From assembly GCF_003182595.1 (NCBI RefSeq), contig NZ_PDNZ01000004.1:248001-312000 (forward strand): a stretch of DNA of 64,000 bases, given 5' to 3'. A program made the translations under genes and the position numbers. The notes below the pieces were generated by a model. The model was not told the origin of the DNA. It did no database searches and saw only the letters and a program-made list of their open reading frames with translations. Of this stretch, positions 19,380 through 29,613 are shown piece after piece (position 1 is the stretch's first letter; the number at the start of each line of letters is the position of its first letter). The DNA comes from Prosthecochloris marina. Lineage in GTDB: Bacteria; Bacteroidota; Chlorobiia; Chlorobiales; Chlorobiaceae.

Positions 19380-20882
19380 ATGTGCGGCGTTTTCGGCGTA
19401 TATAATTCTAAAACTCCTGCAGAAGATACGTTCTATGGGTTGTACTCTCTACAGCATAGAGGACAGGAAGCTGCAGGAATAGTTGTAGCAGAATACGACG
19501 AAAACAAACACAAGACTATATACCGCCAGCACAAAGGCATGGGTTTGGTCGCCGAAGTATTCAAAGATCCGGCAATATTCAAGAAACTACCGGGCCATGC
19601 GGCAATCGGCCATAACCGGTACTCCACGACCGGAGCTTCAAAGTCCACAAGCAACATACAGCCGTTTTCTCTGACGTACCGGTCGGGCAACCTCGCCATC
19701 GCGCACAACGGTAATCTTACCAATTCGCGTACATTACGCAAGGAGCTCACGGAGCGAGGCATTATTTTCCAGGCTTCATCCGATACCGAAATCATTCCTC
19801 ATCTTGCAGCGCTCAGCAAAGAAAAGGAACCGGTTCATCAGATCTATCACGCACTCCGTCAAGTCAAGGGGGCGTTTTCTCTCGTCATCCTTGCCAACGA
19901 TCAGCTGATTGCCGCCCGCGACCCCTATGGCGTCAGACCCCTGGCTCTTGGCAAAACCACCGACCCGGATACCGGCGACGCAATTTTTTATGTAGCCAGT
20001 GAAACCTGTGCGTTCGATATACTTTCAGTAGATTACGTAAGGGATATCGAGCCTGGAGAAATTCTGCTTATTGATAAGACCTCGATCAGAACCCATAAAC
20101 CTATATCACTGTATCTGCCTCCTTCAAAAAGAAAAGCCCGCTGCATTTTCGAATATGTCTACTTCGCAAGACCCGACAGCCTTGTTTTCACTCATTCTGT
20201 CGATAAGATACGACGCAACCTCGGCAAAAATCTTGCCCGTGAGTCCATGGTCGAACCATCGAACGATGACAAGCACCAGATCGTTGTCAGCGTACCGGAC
20301 TCATCCAATACAGCTGCTCTCGGTTTTGTGCGCGAAAGCAACAAGATATGCCGTCCGGCACGCTTCGAACATGGTCTGATACGAAACCATTACGTTGGAA
20401 GGACGTTTATCCAACCAGGCAAGCAGAGCAGAGAAATCAAAGTACGCTCGAAATACAACATTATACGCGGTGTTCTTCAAGACCGACAAATCGTCGTTAT
20501 TGACGACTCGATCGTACGCGGGACAACAGCGAAAATGCTTATAAAGCTCATTCGCGAAGCGAATCCAAAAGAAATTCACCTGCATATCAGCTCCGCCCCG
20601 ATAACCAACCCCTGCTTTTACGGCATGGACTTTCCAACAAAAGGCCAGTTGCTGACCTACCTGTTTGCCGACACGAAAGACCATGACGAAGAAGTCGAAA
20701 AAATACGGGAATACATCGGCGTCGATTCACTTAAATACCTGTCACTTCAAGGCATGCTGAATAGTGCGCCGAGATTTGAAAATGAAACTCAAAGCTACTG
20801 CACCGCCTGTTTCACCGGTGACTATCCGATTAGCATGGACGATGCAACAACTGACAAGGAAGAGTACGATAACGAAGAATAA
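19380..20882 (+). CDS. purF: Amidophosphoribosyltransferase
   Basis: First committed enzyme of purine synthesis: transfers ammonia from glutamine to PRPP. The 500-residue product begins MCGVFG with the catalytic Cys2 of the Ntn glutaminase domain; no propeptide precedes it. The PRPP loop is VVIDDSIVRGTT (about 370). Cysteines at CIFEYVYF, NPCFYG and the C-terminal YCTACF match the four ligands of the 4Fe-4S cluster in Bacillus-type PurF, so this is the oxygen-sensitive type, as expected in an anaerobe. A strong ribosome binding site AAGGAG sits just before the ATG. Its stop is 2 bp from the end of the convergent DksA-like gene. Confidence 0.97.
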   Translation: MCGVFGVYNSKTPAEDTFYGLYSLQHRGQEAAGIVVAEYDENKHKTIYRQHKGMGLVAEVFKDPAIFKKLPGHAAIGHNRYSTTGASKSTSNIQPFSLTYRSGNLAIAHNGNLTNSRTLRKELTERGIIFQASSDTEIIPHLAALSKEKEPVHQIYHALRQVKGAFSLVILANDQLIAARDPYGVRPLALGKTTDPDTGDAIFYVASETCAFDILSVDYVRDIEPGEILLIDKTSIRTHKPISLYLPPSKRKARCIFEYVYFARPDSLVFTHSVDKIRRNLGKNLARESMVEPSNDDKHQIVVSVPDSSNTAALGFVRESNKICRPARFEHGLIRNHYVGRTFIQPGKQSREIKVRSKYNIIRGVLQDRQIVVIDDSIVRGTTAKMLIKLIREANPKEIHLHISSAPITNPCFYGMDFPTKGQLLTYLFADTKDHDEEVEKIREYIGVDSLKYLSLQGMLNSAPRFENETQSYCTACFTGDYPISMDDATTDKEEYDNEE

Positions 20883-20884
20883 AT

Positions 20885-21334
20885 TTACCCTTTCTTCTTG
20901 TTTTCTTTGAACTCAATTCGAACTGAGGTATGGGGAACGGCTTCGAGGCGTTTTTTCGGAATAGGTTTGCCTGACTTGGCGCAAACACCGTAAGTTTTGT
21001 TTCTGATTCGTTCAAGAGCCTGATCTATATACCCTAAATATTTCTCGTCACGGGCAATAAACATGAATCGTTGCTCACGATCCATAGTTTCCGTGCCATG
21101 ATCCGCCATATGCATGGAATAGTTCGAGTTGATCGAATCTTCCACGCTCTCCTCTGAAAGCGAGGAACGTAGAATATCGAGATCACGCAGTACCTCTTCA
21201 CGACGCTTCAGAAGAAGCTGCTTAAAATGCTCCAACTCTTCATCCGACAAATAGGTATGAATGACTTTGGTAGGACCTTCAGGTATTTCTTTCTCTTTTT
21301 TACTGGTACTGGCTGTGCTGCTTTTTCTGGGCAT
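20885..21334 (-). CDS. DksA/TraR-family protein lacking zinc cysteines
   Basis: A 149-residue protein of the DksA/TraR type, which act in the RNA polymerase secondary channel. The N-terminal 35 residues are basic and low complexity. A helical hairpin (LSDEELEHFKQLLLKRREEV and on) leads to the degenerate finger YGVCAKSGKPIPKKRLEAVP. In the family this reads Y-G-x-C-x-x-C-G-x-x-I-x-x-x-R-L-x-A-x-P with two more cysteines downstream; here only the first cysteine remains and the later ones are replaced (TSVRIEFKE). It therefore cannot bind zinc in the usual way. This resembles cysteine-poor DksA variants known in some proteobacteria. It sits downstream of ileS on the same strand. Confidence 0.85.
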   Translation of the reverse strand: MPRKSSTASTSKKEKEIPEGPTKVIHTYLSDEELEHFKQLLLKRREEVLRDLDILRSSLSEESVEDSINSNYSMHMADHGTETMDREQRFMFIARDEKYLGYIDQALERIRNKTYGVCAKSGKPIPKKRLEAVPHTSVRIEFKENKKKG

Positions 21335-21459
21335 GGTATCTATATCCAGTTTACTGGTTCAAGCTATACGGAGAACAAACCTATGATAAACGATTGTTAC
21401 ATGGCGGCTGCGAACAAAGACGATACTTTTATCTTTGGAAAAACACGGTAATTATAACA

Positions 21460-24400
21460 TTAGCATTTGGATTTATCAAGCACTAAACGGCATAATTCAC
21501 CGTTTATGCTTTCTTCCCGACCTTCCGAAACGGTATCGAAGGAAACAATATCAAGTGCCACGGCAAGTGTTTCCTGCTTGATATAATCGCTGTTCGCTTC
21601 AACTGCAAGCATAACCTTTTGGCTTCCGGCAACCTGTAATATAATTCTATCGGTAATTTCCAGGCCGCTATCTTTCCTGAACGCCTGAATCCTGCTTACC
21701 AGCTCTCGTGCAAGCCCGAGCATTTCCAGTTCGGGAGTAATTTCAGTATCGAGTGCCACCATAACGCCATGAGCATCATCGGAAGCGACAAGCCAACCTT
21801 CAATATCTTCACGGCTGATGATAACATCTTCACGCGTAATGACATAGCTTTGACCATCGACATCGAGCTCCAGAGCGCCCTTACCCTCAAGCAGAGAAAT
21901 CTGCTTGTGGGTCAACACCCTTATAGAGTCGGCAATTTGTTTTACCGCCTTACCGTACCGGGGCCCAAGAGACTTGAAATCAGGTTTAGCCTTTTTACTA
22001 ACCACCGAACTCTCATCCTCGATGTACTCGACCGTCTGTACATTGACCTCATCAATAATGATATCCCTTACTTTCTCATATTCCGCCCTGTCAGCAGTGT
22101 CATCAACAGCGAGCATGATACGTTTCAAAGGCTGACGAACTTTGATGGAAGCTCTTTCACGCATGGTACGGACCAGAGATGTAACAATCTGCGCTTTCTT
22201 CATCCGATGCTCGAGGGGCTTGTCTATTGCCTCTTTATCGACCGATGGCAGTTCACAGAGGTGCACTGATTCCCAAGACTCTCTGCCGGTGACCCCATTC
22301 AGGCTCATGTAGATCCGGTCGGCAATAAACGGCGTAAAGGGTGCCAGGAGTTTGGCCACCGTCTCAAGGCACTCGTAAAGCGTCTGGTATGCTGCGAGTT
22401 TGTCCTGTCCCATCTCTCCTTTCCAGAAACGCTTTCTTGAACGGCGTATATACCAGTTGGAAAGATCATCCACCGTAAAGTCATTGATCAACCGTATTGC
22501 ACCGGTAAGATCATACTGCTGCATGCGTAACTCCACACCCGAAACCAGAGAATGAAGGCAGGAAACAGCCCATCGGTCCAACCCGGAACGCTCTGACACC
22601 GGAATGATATCCTCGACAAAAGTAAAACCGTCAACATTCGCATACATGACAAAAAAATTGTAACTGTTGACGAATGCACGGAAAAATTTGCGCTGCTCCT
22701 CCTCTATCTCATCCGGGTTGAAAGACTTCGGCCTCCAAGGAGGGCTGGACAACATAAGGTACCAACGCAGTGCATCGGCACCATATTTCTCCATCGTTTC
22801 AAACGGATTGACCACATTTCCTTTCGACTTGGACATTTTTTGACCATTGCGATCGAGAATATGACCGTTAACAACAAGATTCCGGTATGCCGGTTTGTCA
22901 AAAATCAATGTTCCGATGGCATGAAGAGTATAAAACCATCCTCTTGTCTGATCGACACCCTCTGCGATAAAATCTGCAGGAAATGTTTTCTCGAAAAGCT
23001 CTTTGTTCTCAAACGGATAGTGCAGCTGAGCAAACGGCATGGAGCCGCTGTCAAACCAGACATCGATCAATTCCGGTGTACGGTTGAACCGTTTTCCTTC
23101 CTTGATGAAATATATCCTATCGACAAACGGCTTATGCAGATCAAGCTCGACCAATCCTTCAGCAAGGGCATCGTCGAGGCGATACTGCTTTGCGCCGATA
23201 TCGATAAACCCATCCTTCAGTTCCTCGACGGAACCAACGGCAAACACCTTTCCGGAATCAGGACCGTCTCCGATCACAAAATCATCTGCCACCCATATGG
23301 GCAGCGGCGTCCCCCAGAACCGTTCACGTGAAAGGGCCCAATCTTTATTTTCTTCAAGCCAGTTCCCGAACCTTCCGGCTCCGATTTCCGGAGGACACCA
23401 GTTGATATGGCGATTATGCTCTACCATCCGGTCGGCAATACTTGTGGTCCTGATATACCACGACTCACGCGCATAGTAGAGAACAGGCACATCATAACGC
23501 CAGGAAAACGGATAAGCATGCGTAATGGTTTCCTTTTTAAAGAGCTTTCCTTCTTCCTTCAACCGCCGGATAATCAACGGATCGGCATCCTTGAAAAACA
23601 TCCCGTCGTATTCGGGAATCTCCGCTGTAAAGCAACCGTTTCGCGCAACCGGCTGCAGCATTGGAAGATCATACTTTTTCGAGAGTTCATAATCGTCCGC
23701 GCCGAACGCCGGAGCGATATGAACGATACCCGTTCCATCTCCGGTAGAAACAAAATCACCTTCGGCCACGTACCAGCATGGCTTCTCGGGGTGCGCCCAG
23801 CTAAACAACGGCTCGTACTCGATCCCGGCAAGCAGGCTACCCTTGAAAGAATCCAGAAAAACAAGCTCCTCATCCTCTCCCATTTGCTGCTCGAGCACCC
23901 GGAGACACGATTTGGCAAGAATATAGACCTCATCCTTCGGCGTTCTTACCTTGACATATTCAACATCGGGTCCGACACAAAGCGCAACGTTGGAAATCAG
24001 TGTCCAAGGAGTTGTCGTCCATACCAGAAAATATTCATCGGCATCTTTCACCTTGAACTTCACATAGACACTCGGATCCTTTACTTCTTTATATCCAAGC
24101 GCAAGTTCATGCGAACTCAACACGGTTTCAGATTTCGGATCCTGAGGGACGATCTTGTAATCCTTGTAAATGAGACCCTTATCGAAAATCGTCTTCAAGG
24201 CCCACCAGACAGACTCGATATAGTCATTGGTGCATGTTATATAAGGATCGTCCATATCGACCCAATATCCCATCAGCTCTGTCAACCTGCCCCATCCCTC
24301 GCGGTTATCGTCGATATGATGATAAACCAGTTTCTTTGCTTCGGCATTGAACTCACCGGCCCCGTATTCTTCAACCTGAGCCTTGTTTTTCAATCCGAGA

Positions 24401-24702
24401 TTCTTTTCGACCGAAATTTCAACCGGCAGTCCATGGGTATCCCAACCGGCTTTGCGAGGAACCTTGTAGCCCTGCATCGATTTGAAACGACAAACAATGT
24501 CCTTGATCGTTCTGCTGAAAACATGATGGACGCCCGGTTTTCCATTGACCGTCGGAGGTCCTTCATAGAACGAAAAGATGTTGTTACCCGGTTTGTCAAG
24601 GCTTTTGTGGAAAATATCATGCTCTTTCCAGAACGCTAACACTTCAGCCTCAACGCTGCTGTAAGGCACGTTGGAAGGATACTCGGGAAATTTATCAGGC
24701 AT
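21460..24702 (-). CDS. ileS: Isoleucyl-tRNA synthetase (type 2)
   Basis: Charges tRNA-Ile. The protein is 1080 residues from the preferred start at 24702 (MPDKFPEYP); the frame is open to 24744 but the added residues ([10 protein letters not shown]) do not look like the family. The class I motif appears as [13 protein letters not shown] and KMSKSKGN follows near residue 620. The HH form of the first motif and the length identify the eukaryote-like type 2 enzyme, the class associated with low mupirocin sensitivity. The editing domain and the C-terminal extension are complete, and I see no C-terminal zinc-finger as in type 1. Confidence 0.96.
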   Translation of the reverse strand: MPDKFPEYPSNVPYSSVEAEVLAFWKEHDIFHKSLDKPGNNIFSFYEGPPTVNGKPGVHHVFSRTIKDIVCRFKSMQGYKVPRKAGWDTHGLPVEISVEKNLGLKNKAQVEEYGAGEFNAEAKKLVYHHIDDNREGWGRLTELMGYWVDMDDPYITCTNDYIESVWWALKTIFDKGLIYKDYKIVPQDPKSETVLSSHELALGYKEVKDPSVYVKFKVKDADEYFLVWTTTPWTLISNVALCVGPDVEYVKVRTPKDEVYILAKSCLRVLEQQMGEDEELVFLDSFKGSLLAGIEYEPLFSWAHPEKPCWYVAEGDFVSTGDGTGIVHIAPAFGADDYELSKKYDLPMLQPVARNGCFTAEIPEYDGMFFKDADPLIIRRLKEEGKLFKKETITHAYPFSWRYDVPVLYYARESWYIRTTSIADRMVEHNRHINWCPPEIGAGRFGNWLEENKDWALSRERFWGTPLPIWVADDFVIGDGPDSGKVFAVGSVEELKDGFIDIGAKQYRLDDALAEGLVELDLHKPFVDRIYFIKEGKRFNRTPELIDVWFDSGSMPFAQLHYPFENKELFEKTFPADFIAEGVDQTRGWFYTLHAIGTLIFDKPAYRNLVVNGHILDRNGQKMSKSKGNVVNPFETMEKYGADALRWYLMLSSPPWRPKSFNPDEIEEEQRKFFRAFVNSYNFFVMYANVDGFTFVEDIIPVSERSGLDRWAVSCLHSLVSGVELRMQQYDLTGAIRLINDFTVDDLSNWYIRRSRKRFWKGEMGQDKLAAYQTLYECLETVAKLLAPFTPFIADRIYMSLNGVTGRESWESVHLCELPSVDKEAIDKPLEHRMKKAQIVTSLVRTMRERASIKVRQPLKRIMLAVDDTADRAEYEKVRDIIIDEVNVQTVEYIEDESSVVSKKAKPDFKSLGPRYGKAVKQIADSIRVLTHKQISLLEGKGALELDVDGQSYVITREDVIISREDIEGWLVASDDAHGVMVALDTEITPELEMLGLARELVSRIQAFRKDSGLEITDRIILQVAGSQKVMLAVEANSDYIKQETLAVALDIVSFDTVSEGREESINGELCRLVLDKSKC

Positions 24703-24776
24703 TGTCTGTTTGCAGTCAATAAGAAGAAAAAAACTCGCTATCAATCAGGCATGGAATATAGCGCCGGAAAACAGTA

Positions 24777-24810
24777 AAGGCAAGCCCTTCTCAGATAAAA
24801 GGCTTGCCTT
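24777..24810 (-). terminator. Terminator of the chlorosome-like gene
   Basis: AAGGCAAGCC and GGCTTGCCTT form a perfect 10-bp stem. On the minus strand it follows the gene at 24867-25091 and is trailed by TTTACTGTTTT; it also insulates ileS. Confidence 0.7.
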
Positions 24811-24866
24811 GGCAAAATTCAATATAGTACCTGGCTTTGACAGGCTTTTTCAGCCTATCGGCTCAG

Positions 24867-25091
24867 CTACTTACTGCCCTGATTATTATTGAGCGATTTA
24901 CTGATACCTTCAAGTATCTGCTGAGCAACCGAGTTGACCGACTCAAGAGCCTGAACAAGCATATTGCCAACTGGAGTAAGGGTATTATCAAGAAGGGAAC
25001 CTACACCTGTAAGGATAGTCGATACATCCCCCTTTATGGTTTGAGGACCACCTTCCTGCTGCTGTTCCTGGGATTTGATTTCTTCAGCCAT
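24867..25091 (-). CDS. Small protein resembling chlorosome envelope proteins (CsmB/CsmF-like)
   Basis: A 74-residue protein with a charged, glutamine-rich N-terminus (MAEEIKSQEQQQEGG) followed by an amphipathic stretch, residues 22-68, rich in V, L, S, N and G: ILTGVGSLLDNTLTPVGNML, then LESVNSVAQQILEGIS. Small size, absence of cysteine, a central hydrophobic segment and the TPVGN pattern recall the CsmB/CsmF family, which sits in the lipid monolayer around the chlorosome. The assignment is by appearance only; an unrelated small membrane-associated protein is possible. It has its own terminator and sits between ileS and a lipoprotein gene. Confidence 0.45.
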   Translation of the reverse strand: MAEEIKSQEQQQEGGPQTIKGDVSTILTGVGSLLDNTLTPVGNMLVQALESVNSVAQQILEGISKSLNNNQGSK

Positions 25092-25253
25092 GTACCGTTG
25101 GATTTTAAATTATGAATTTACAGCGATAGTAACCATTAAATGAATGGATTCAAAATAACACAATTATCAAAGCATTCAAAACCAGAGCAGGATTCTCTTT
25201 CCCTCTCGAAACGATGATAAAGACAAACGATCCGGTTATCAGTAACCCACCCC

Positions 25254-26060
25254 CTATAACTCCCTGAACTGCGGTTTCAAAATATTTTCCAGATCGCCAT
25301 AAGGAAGATCTATTGTTGTCGGGCCAACCGCATAAGGAGCGATCTCGTAGTTATTGTAGAAAAAGGAAACGCCTTGGCCGGTCAACGCAAAGTTGCCGTT
25401 AAATTCGATAACGTTATCGAATAGCATACCTTTCTCCCCGTCAAGCCTGTCAGCTGGCGTTAATCCTTTCATCTCCCGGTATCTGCTATCGATCAGTTTA
25501 TTCAAACGCTCTTCAAACCCCTGAACAAAAACATCATCGAGCCCGAGACGTGTTCCTTTAACCGCATCGAAAACAAAGAATTGCGTATAACTGTTTCCAT
25601 GCGCTCCGCCAGTGAACGCGTAATAAGAAAGATCCACCGTCAAGAGACCTGACCGGTTCAGCAGTACAGAACCATCGAGATCGAACTGATACGGCCAACT
25701 GACCGAAAACTCTTTTTGAACCGATTCGTATTCAGCAAAAAATTCATCGGCAAGCTGCTCGATGGTTATATTTCCGGAATCATCCGGGGCCGCATTCACT
25801 GCCGAACTATCGGCAATCCAACCCAAAAGATAACTGTTGAAGGTTTCTGCGTGCTCACCATCTGAAAAAACCGGATAGCTGACCCTAAAGGAGGTTTTGT
25901 TCTCTCCCGCCGCCCCGTCAGCCTGGTAGATCTTTTCAACCGTTTTCATTTCATAGCCAAGGGCTTGAGCATCCTTTTCAATGTTTCCATTACATGCTGC
26001 AGCAAAAACAAGAAGAAGCCCGATGGCAACGACATACATGGATGGAGAAAAATTTTTCAT
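25254..26060 (-). CDS. Lipoprotein with DUF4163/DUF3298 (RsiV-like) domains
   Basis: A 268-residue exported protein. The N-terminus has a lipoprotein signal peptide ending FAAACNG, with the lipidated cysteine at about residue 23. The rest matches the DUF4163 plus DUF3298 arrangement known from RsiV and PdaC-like proteins: FRVSYPVFSDGEHAETFN, then YYAFTGGAHGNSY (a typical GGAHG turn) and ending with FFYNNYEIAPYAVG. RsiV-type domains bind lysozyme or muropeptides in Firmicutes; nothing here shows that function. It is followed by 110 bp to the next gene on the same strand, with that gene's terminator in between, so the two are probably separate units. Confidence 0.8.
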   Translation of the reverse strand: MKNFSPSMYVVAIGLLLVFAAACNGNIEKDAQALGYEMKTVEKIYQADGAAGENKTSFRVSYPVFSDGEHAETFNSYLLGWIADSSAVNAAPDDSGNITIEQLADEFFAEYESVQKEFSVSWPYQFDLDGSVLLNRSGLLTVDLSYYAFTGGAHGNSYTQFFVFDAVKGTRLGLDDVFVQGFEERLNKLIDSRYREMKGLTPADRLDGEKGMLFDNVIEFNGNFALTGQGVSFFYNNYEIAPYAVGPTTIDLPYGDLENILKPQFREL

Positions 26061-26129
26061 AAGTGACCGCTGTTTAAAAGTGAAAGCATATTACATGATT
26101 GTTTTCCTGACTGATTACCTCGCACAAAT

Positions 26130-26162
26130 AAAAAAACCAACTTCCTGAAACATGAAGTTGGC
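26130..26162 (-). terminator. Rho-independent terminator
   Basis: On the minus strand GCCAACTTC pairs with GAAGTTGG and is followed by seven T. It lies directly after the gene at 26173-26751. Confidence 0.88.
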
Positions 26163-26172
26163 TTCTATAACG

Positions 26173-26751
26173 TTACTGCCTTGAATCCTTGAAACGCACT
26201 ATCGTTCCATCCTCGGTCAGGACACAGACCCCCCGATGGTAACCAGCAGCGACATCGACTCTGTAATGACCATTTTTCTCGTTATAGGTCGAACTGAGGG
26301 GCGTAGCGCTTCCACGGGGAATATTCCAGAACCTTTCCGCCTCCTTTAATGCGACTCTTTTGACCTTGCCAGTTGCAGCGTGACGGTTCTTATCCCATTT
26401 GTTGCGCTGATTATGGCTTATACGAATATCACGTTCATCGAAGCCGGACTTATAGCCATGCCTGTAGGCCTTCGTATTGTTATAGTTGTTGCGTGCAGAA
26501 TTATGCAGACCGTCGCGATAACCACGTTCAAACTCAGCCTTGTCACTGGAATTTTCATACCGTACACCATCGGGATAGTGACCATCATGGTGCGACAAAG
26601 CCGCTACACCAAGAATAGCTGCTGCCGCTACCGCAGCAACCGCGGCCTCTTGAGCACCATCCCCCTCTTTGGCGATGACAGGTAACGGATTGATCATCGA
26701 GATCGAAAGAATAAAAGCCGCAACGATATACACGTTTTTTTTAAAATCCAT
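26173..26751 (-). CDS. Secreted hypothetical protein
   Basis: I do not recognise this 192-residue protein. It begins with a signal peptide (MDFKKNVYIVAAFILSISMI), then a short alanine/valine-rich hydrophobic stretch (AAVAAVAAAAILGVAAL, about 34-52) that could be a membrane segment. The middle is histidine, asparagine and tyrosine rich, with repeats of the kind FERGYRDGLHN and YRHGYKSGFDERD, two copies of a GY-(R/K)-(D/S)-G unit. The C-terminus has YRVDVAAGYHRGVCVLTEDG. It is probably periplasmic. A clear terminator follows it. Confidence 0.65.
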   Translation of the reverse strand: MDFKKNVYIVAAFILSISMINPLPVIAKEGDGAQEAAVAAVAAAAILGVAALSHHDGHYPDGVRYENSSDKAEFERGYRDGLHNSARNNYNNTKAYRHGYKSGFDERDIRISHNQRNKWDKNRHAATGKVKRVALKEAERFWNIPRGSATPLSSTYNEKNGHYRVDVAAGYHRGVCVLTEDGTIVRFKDSRQ

Positions 26752-27216
26752 GGTATAGCCTCCTTTTGATTTGTTGAACGCTTTCCTGACCCGACACGTC
26801 GCTTTTCGGAAACATCTTCACAGATTCAGCCAACAGCTCTGAACATCCTTCGAGGACAGCAACCAATGCAACACCGACGCACTTGAATACACCTTGCTGT
26901 ATCAAAGCTAAAAGACAGTAACTGCTTTTGGGATAGTGCTACTGGAACCTTTTTAACCGGCCAAGCTCTTGTTCCTGCAAAAAAACCGTAAAGAAAGCCC
27001 GGGCTGAACTTGCCCTAATATAAAGGAGGGGAAAAACGACAGAACGACTGCTTCAATAAGCTGTCTCCCGCTCTTATAAAAAGTAAAACGCGACTTCAAA
27101 AACATTGTCTATGCGAAATAAGTACCGTGTTTGCTTTTAACCGAAAAAGAAATGTATAAGTTTCGGTTTTCAGGAACCACCGTGAACCGGACATCGCTCT
27201 TTTTCGAAGATATGAC
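26752..27216. other. Intergenic stretch without a recognisable gene
   Basis: About 465 bp between two minus-strand genes. It presumably holds the promoter of the secreted hypothetical gene. I see no convincing open frame, RNA gene or strong hairpin. Confidence 0.4.
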
Positions 27217-29502
27217 TCACTGCAGCTTCCTTAAAAGCTCCTCAGCATCCCGGTGAACAGGAACCCGCTGGAGCAGGTAGCGGGCAAAATCTTTTGCTTT
27301 TTCGATTTCACCCGTATCGAGGTAGAAATTTGCCAGTGTCCAAAAATATTCCCGATTCAATGGATCAGTTTCGATCACCTGCATCAAAGCCTTCTCAGCC
27401 TTCTCCCATTGACGCATTTTCAGAAAAACAAGACCTTGGTTATAGCGAACTCGAGAATACTCAGGCATTCCATCAGCCGCTCTTCCCAGGTAAACTGCAG
27501 CTTCTTCGTATTCCTCGATTTCAGCGAGTAAAAGTCCGAGAGAGTAGGAAATAGCATATTGCTCAGGCCGCTCTTGGACCACCTCCCTGAGCAATTGAGC
27601 CGCCTTTTTATTCTCTCCAAGCTGGTTGTATTGCATCGCCAGATTTACCTTGGCCGGATAAAACTGTTTATCAATCTCCAATGCCGCCGAATAGTATGCG
27701 ATAGCTTTCTCAGGCTCCCGCAACGCCATGGCCAGGTTCCCCAGGTTATAGCGCTGAGGAGCAAAATCGCTGTTGTAGATCATCGCCTCCCGATACTCTT
27801 CCAACGCAACGAAAAACTGCTCTTTATCGTCCTTTTCAATGGCACTTTCGGAAACCGATGCAAGCACCAGGGCAGCCTCCATACGCACTGCTTTTACCTT
27901 ATCATACAGTCTGGGCACCAGAAACCTCAGCTTTTCCCCCTCCGGTAAATAACCGAGGTTACGAACACCGACATAACGCAGCAAAGCGTGGGGTGACTGT
28001 AACGCCTGGATGAACACTTCTGTAGTTTTCGATCCTGGATAATTTCTCAACAGAGACAAAGCCGTCGCCCTGACTATTTCCGGCAAAATCTCATCCTGCG
28101 CCAATTGATAAAGATTCTCACGTTGATCGGCTCCCTCTTGAACACCGGCAAACACTTCACCGTAATGAACCCCCTTTTTTTCACCGTACCACTTCGTATA
28201 GTGCTGATTAACCCACTCGATACTTTTATCACTGTGGCACCCGCTCGCCGAACAGGAATTCGGGGTACCGATCGACAGGGACAAATCCGGCCGCGGAATA
28301 CGAAAGCTGTGGTCCAGCCTGTAGTCGTTTCCCATGTAGGTGCGACCGGGCATGTGACATTTTATGCACTGTGCCCCATCGTTGGGTTTCCCTTCATGCT
28401 CGAGCTTATGGAAGTGATGTGAAGGTGTTTCATACTGCTCTTTACGATGACACTGCAGGCAGAGATCGTTTTTCTCCTTACGCAGCTTGAGACTGTGCAC
28501 ATTATGACAGTCACTGCATTGAACTCCTTCCATGTACATTTTGGACTGGACAAAGGAGCCGTAGACATACACCTCCTCGAGAATCTGACCATCGGGATAG
28601 TACAATCCCTCATCGAGAAGAGACGGCACCATCTTGTCGAGAATATCTCCCTCGTCATGAAAATTATCACCAAGCTGATAACGCCGGGAGTGACAGGAAG
28701 CACACATGGCTATCTGCTGCTTATTGGTAACCTCAGAACTATTAACCTTCAACCCGTAATTCCTCTCTTTGTCTCTTGCCCAAAATGGAGCATTCGCCCA
28801 TTTGACATGCTCCGAACCCGGTCCATGGCACGCCTCACAACCTACATCGATTTCAAACCATGTCGTAGCGTAACTGTTGGTTTCACTGTCATATTTTTTC
28901 TCCAGCCTGGTTGAATGGCATTCCGCACACATACTGTTCCAGTTTTGACCGCTTTTTGTCCAGTGGAGCCAGTCGTCATGCCCGGCTATCTCATAAGGCG
29001 GCAATCTGTACCATTTGTTTTCACGGGAGTCCCAGGCAATATTCAAGCATTGCAACTTCCCTCCGGGAAAGGGTATCAGATATTGTTGAAGCGGAAAAAA
29101 ACCAAATGTATGAGTCACCTGAAAGGTATCCAATGTTCCGTCCGGCCCTTCCGTTTCAACAAAGAAAGAGGAACCCTCCTTGAAGAAACGACTGGTCACC
29201 CCATTAAAAGGATCCGTGAACTGAACATCGTCGAAATCTCCGAGAACCGTGCTCTCTGTAGCGATATCCATCGCCTTGTCATGATGAGAACCTTGCCAGT
29301 CATGATAGGCTTCTTGGTGACATTTGCGGCACGCAGAAGACCCTACGAAGCCGGGGTCTTCTTCAACCGAAGCCAAGAACCGATATTGCTCATTAGCCAC
29401 ATAGAGAACAACTGCCGCAAAAAGCACAGCAAAAGTAATAACAACCGCGAACTTCCAACTTCGTGTGCCGGCTTTCGACTGTTTCTTATCAGTTGACGGC
29501 AT
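27217..29502 (-). CDS. Membrane-anchored multihaem cytochrome c with HEAT-like and TPR repeats
   Basis: A 761-residue exported electron carrier. Residues about 16-36 form a membrane anchor/uncleaved signal. Residues 55-430 carry seven CXXCH motifs (CRKCH at 58, then CAECH, CEACH, CASCH, CSDCH, CLQCH, CIKCH) and one CX4CH (CSASGCH), so up to eight haems. The region after it reads as HEAT-like helices (IVRATALSLLRNYPG, LRYVGVRNLGYLP), and residues about 590-760 are TPR repeats (PQRYNLGNLAMALREPEKAI, VRYNQGLVFLKMRQWEKAE). The haem part resembles cytochrome c554/NrfB-like modules found in TPR-multihaem proteins of Planctomycetes and Bacteroidetes. The partner is unknown. An outer-membrane-type protein is encoded just upstream on the same strand. 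Confidence 0.88.
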   Translation of the reverse strand: MPSTDKKQSKAGTRSWKFAVVITFAVLFAAVVLYVANEQYRFLASVEEDPGFVGSSACRKCHQEAYHDWQGSHHDKAMDIATESTVLGDFDDVQFTDPFNGVTSRFFKEGSSFFVETEGPDGTLDTFQVTHTFGFFPLQQYLIPFPGGKLQCLNIAWDSRENKWYRLPPYEIAGHDDWLHWTKSGQNWNSMCAECHSTRLEKKYDSETNSYATTWFEIDVGCEACHGPGSEHVKWANAPFWARDKERNYGLKVNSSEVTNKQQIAMCASCHSRRYQLGDNFHDEGDILDKMVPSLLDEGLYYPDGQILEEVYVYGSFVQSKMYMEGVQCSDCHNVHSLKLRKEKNDLCLQCHRKEQYETPSHHFHKLEHEGKPNDGAQCIKCHMPGRTYMGNDYRLDHSFRIPRPDLSLSIGTPNSCSASGCHSDKSIEWVNQHYTKWYGEKKGVHYGEVFAGVQEGADQRENLYQLAQDEILPEIVRATALSLLRNYPGSKTTEVFIQALQSPHALLRYVGVRNLGYLPEGEKLRFLVPRLYDKVKAVRMEAALVLASVSESAIEKDDKEQFFVALEEYREAMIYNSDFAPQRYNLGNLAMALREPEKAIAYYSAALEIDKQFYPAKVNLAMQYNQLGENKKAAQLLREVVQERPEQYAISYSLGLLLAEIEEYEEAAVYLGRAADGMPEYSRVRYNQGLVFLKMRQWEKAEKALMQVIETDPLNREYFWTLANFYLDTGEIEKAKDFARYLLQRVPVHRDAEELLRKLQ

Positions 29503-29613
29503 GAAAAAAACAATTTCTCTCTCTCATCCTACCTTGACGACAAGAATTAGAGCGGCAACAGGAAAAAACCGACACTAGAGGAGCGTGGAACCCATTTTCA
29601 AGATAAAAACAGA

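Noticed and set aside
23407..24639. A 410-codon plus-strand open frame
   Set aside because: It is antisense to ileS, whose motifs are fully intact, and shows no protein family pattern.
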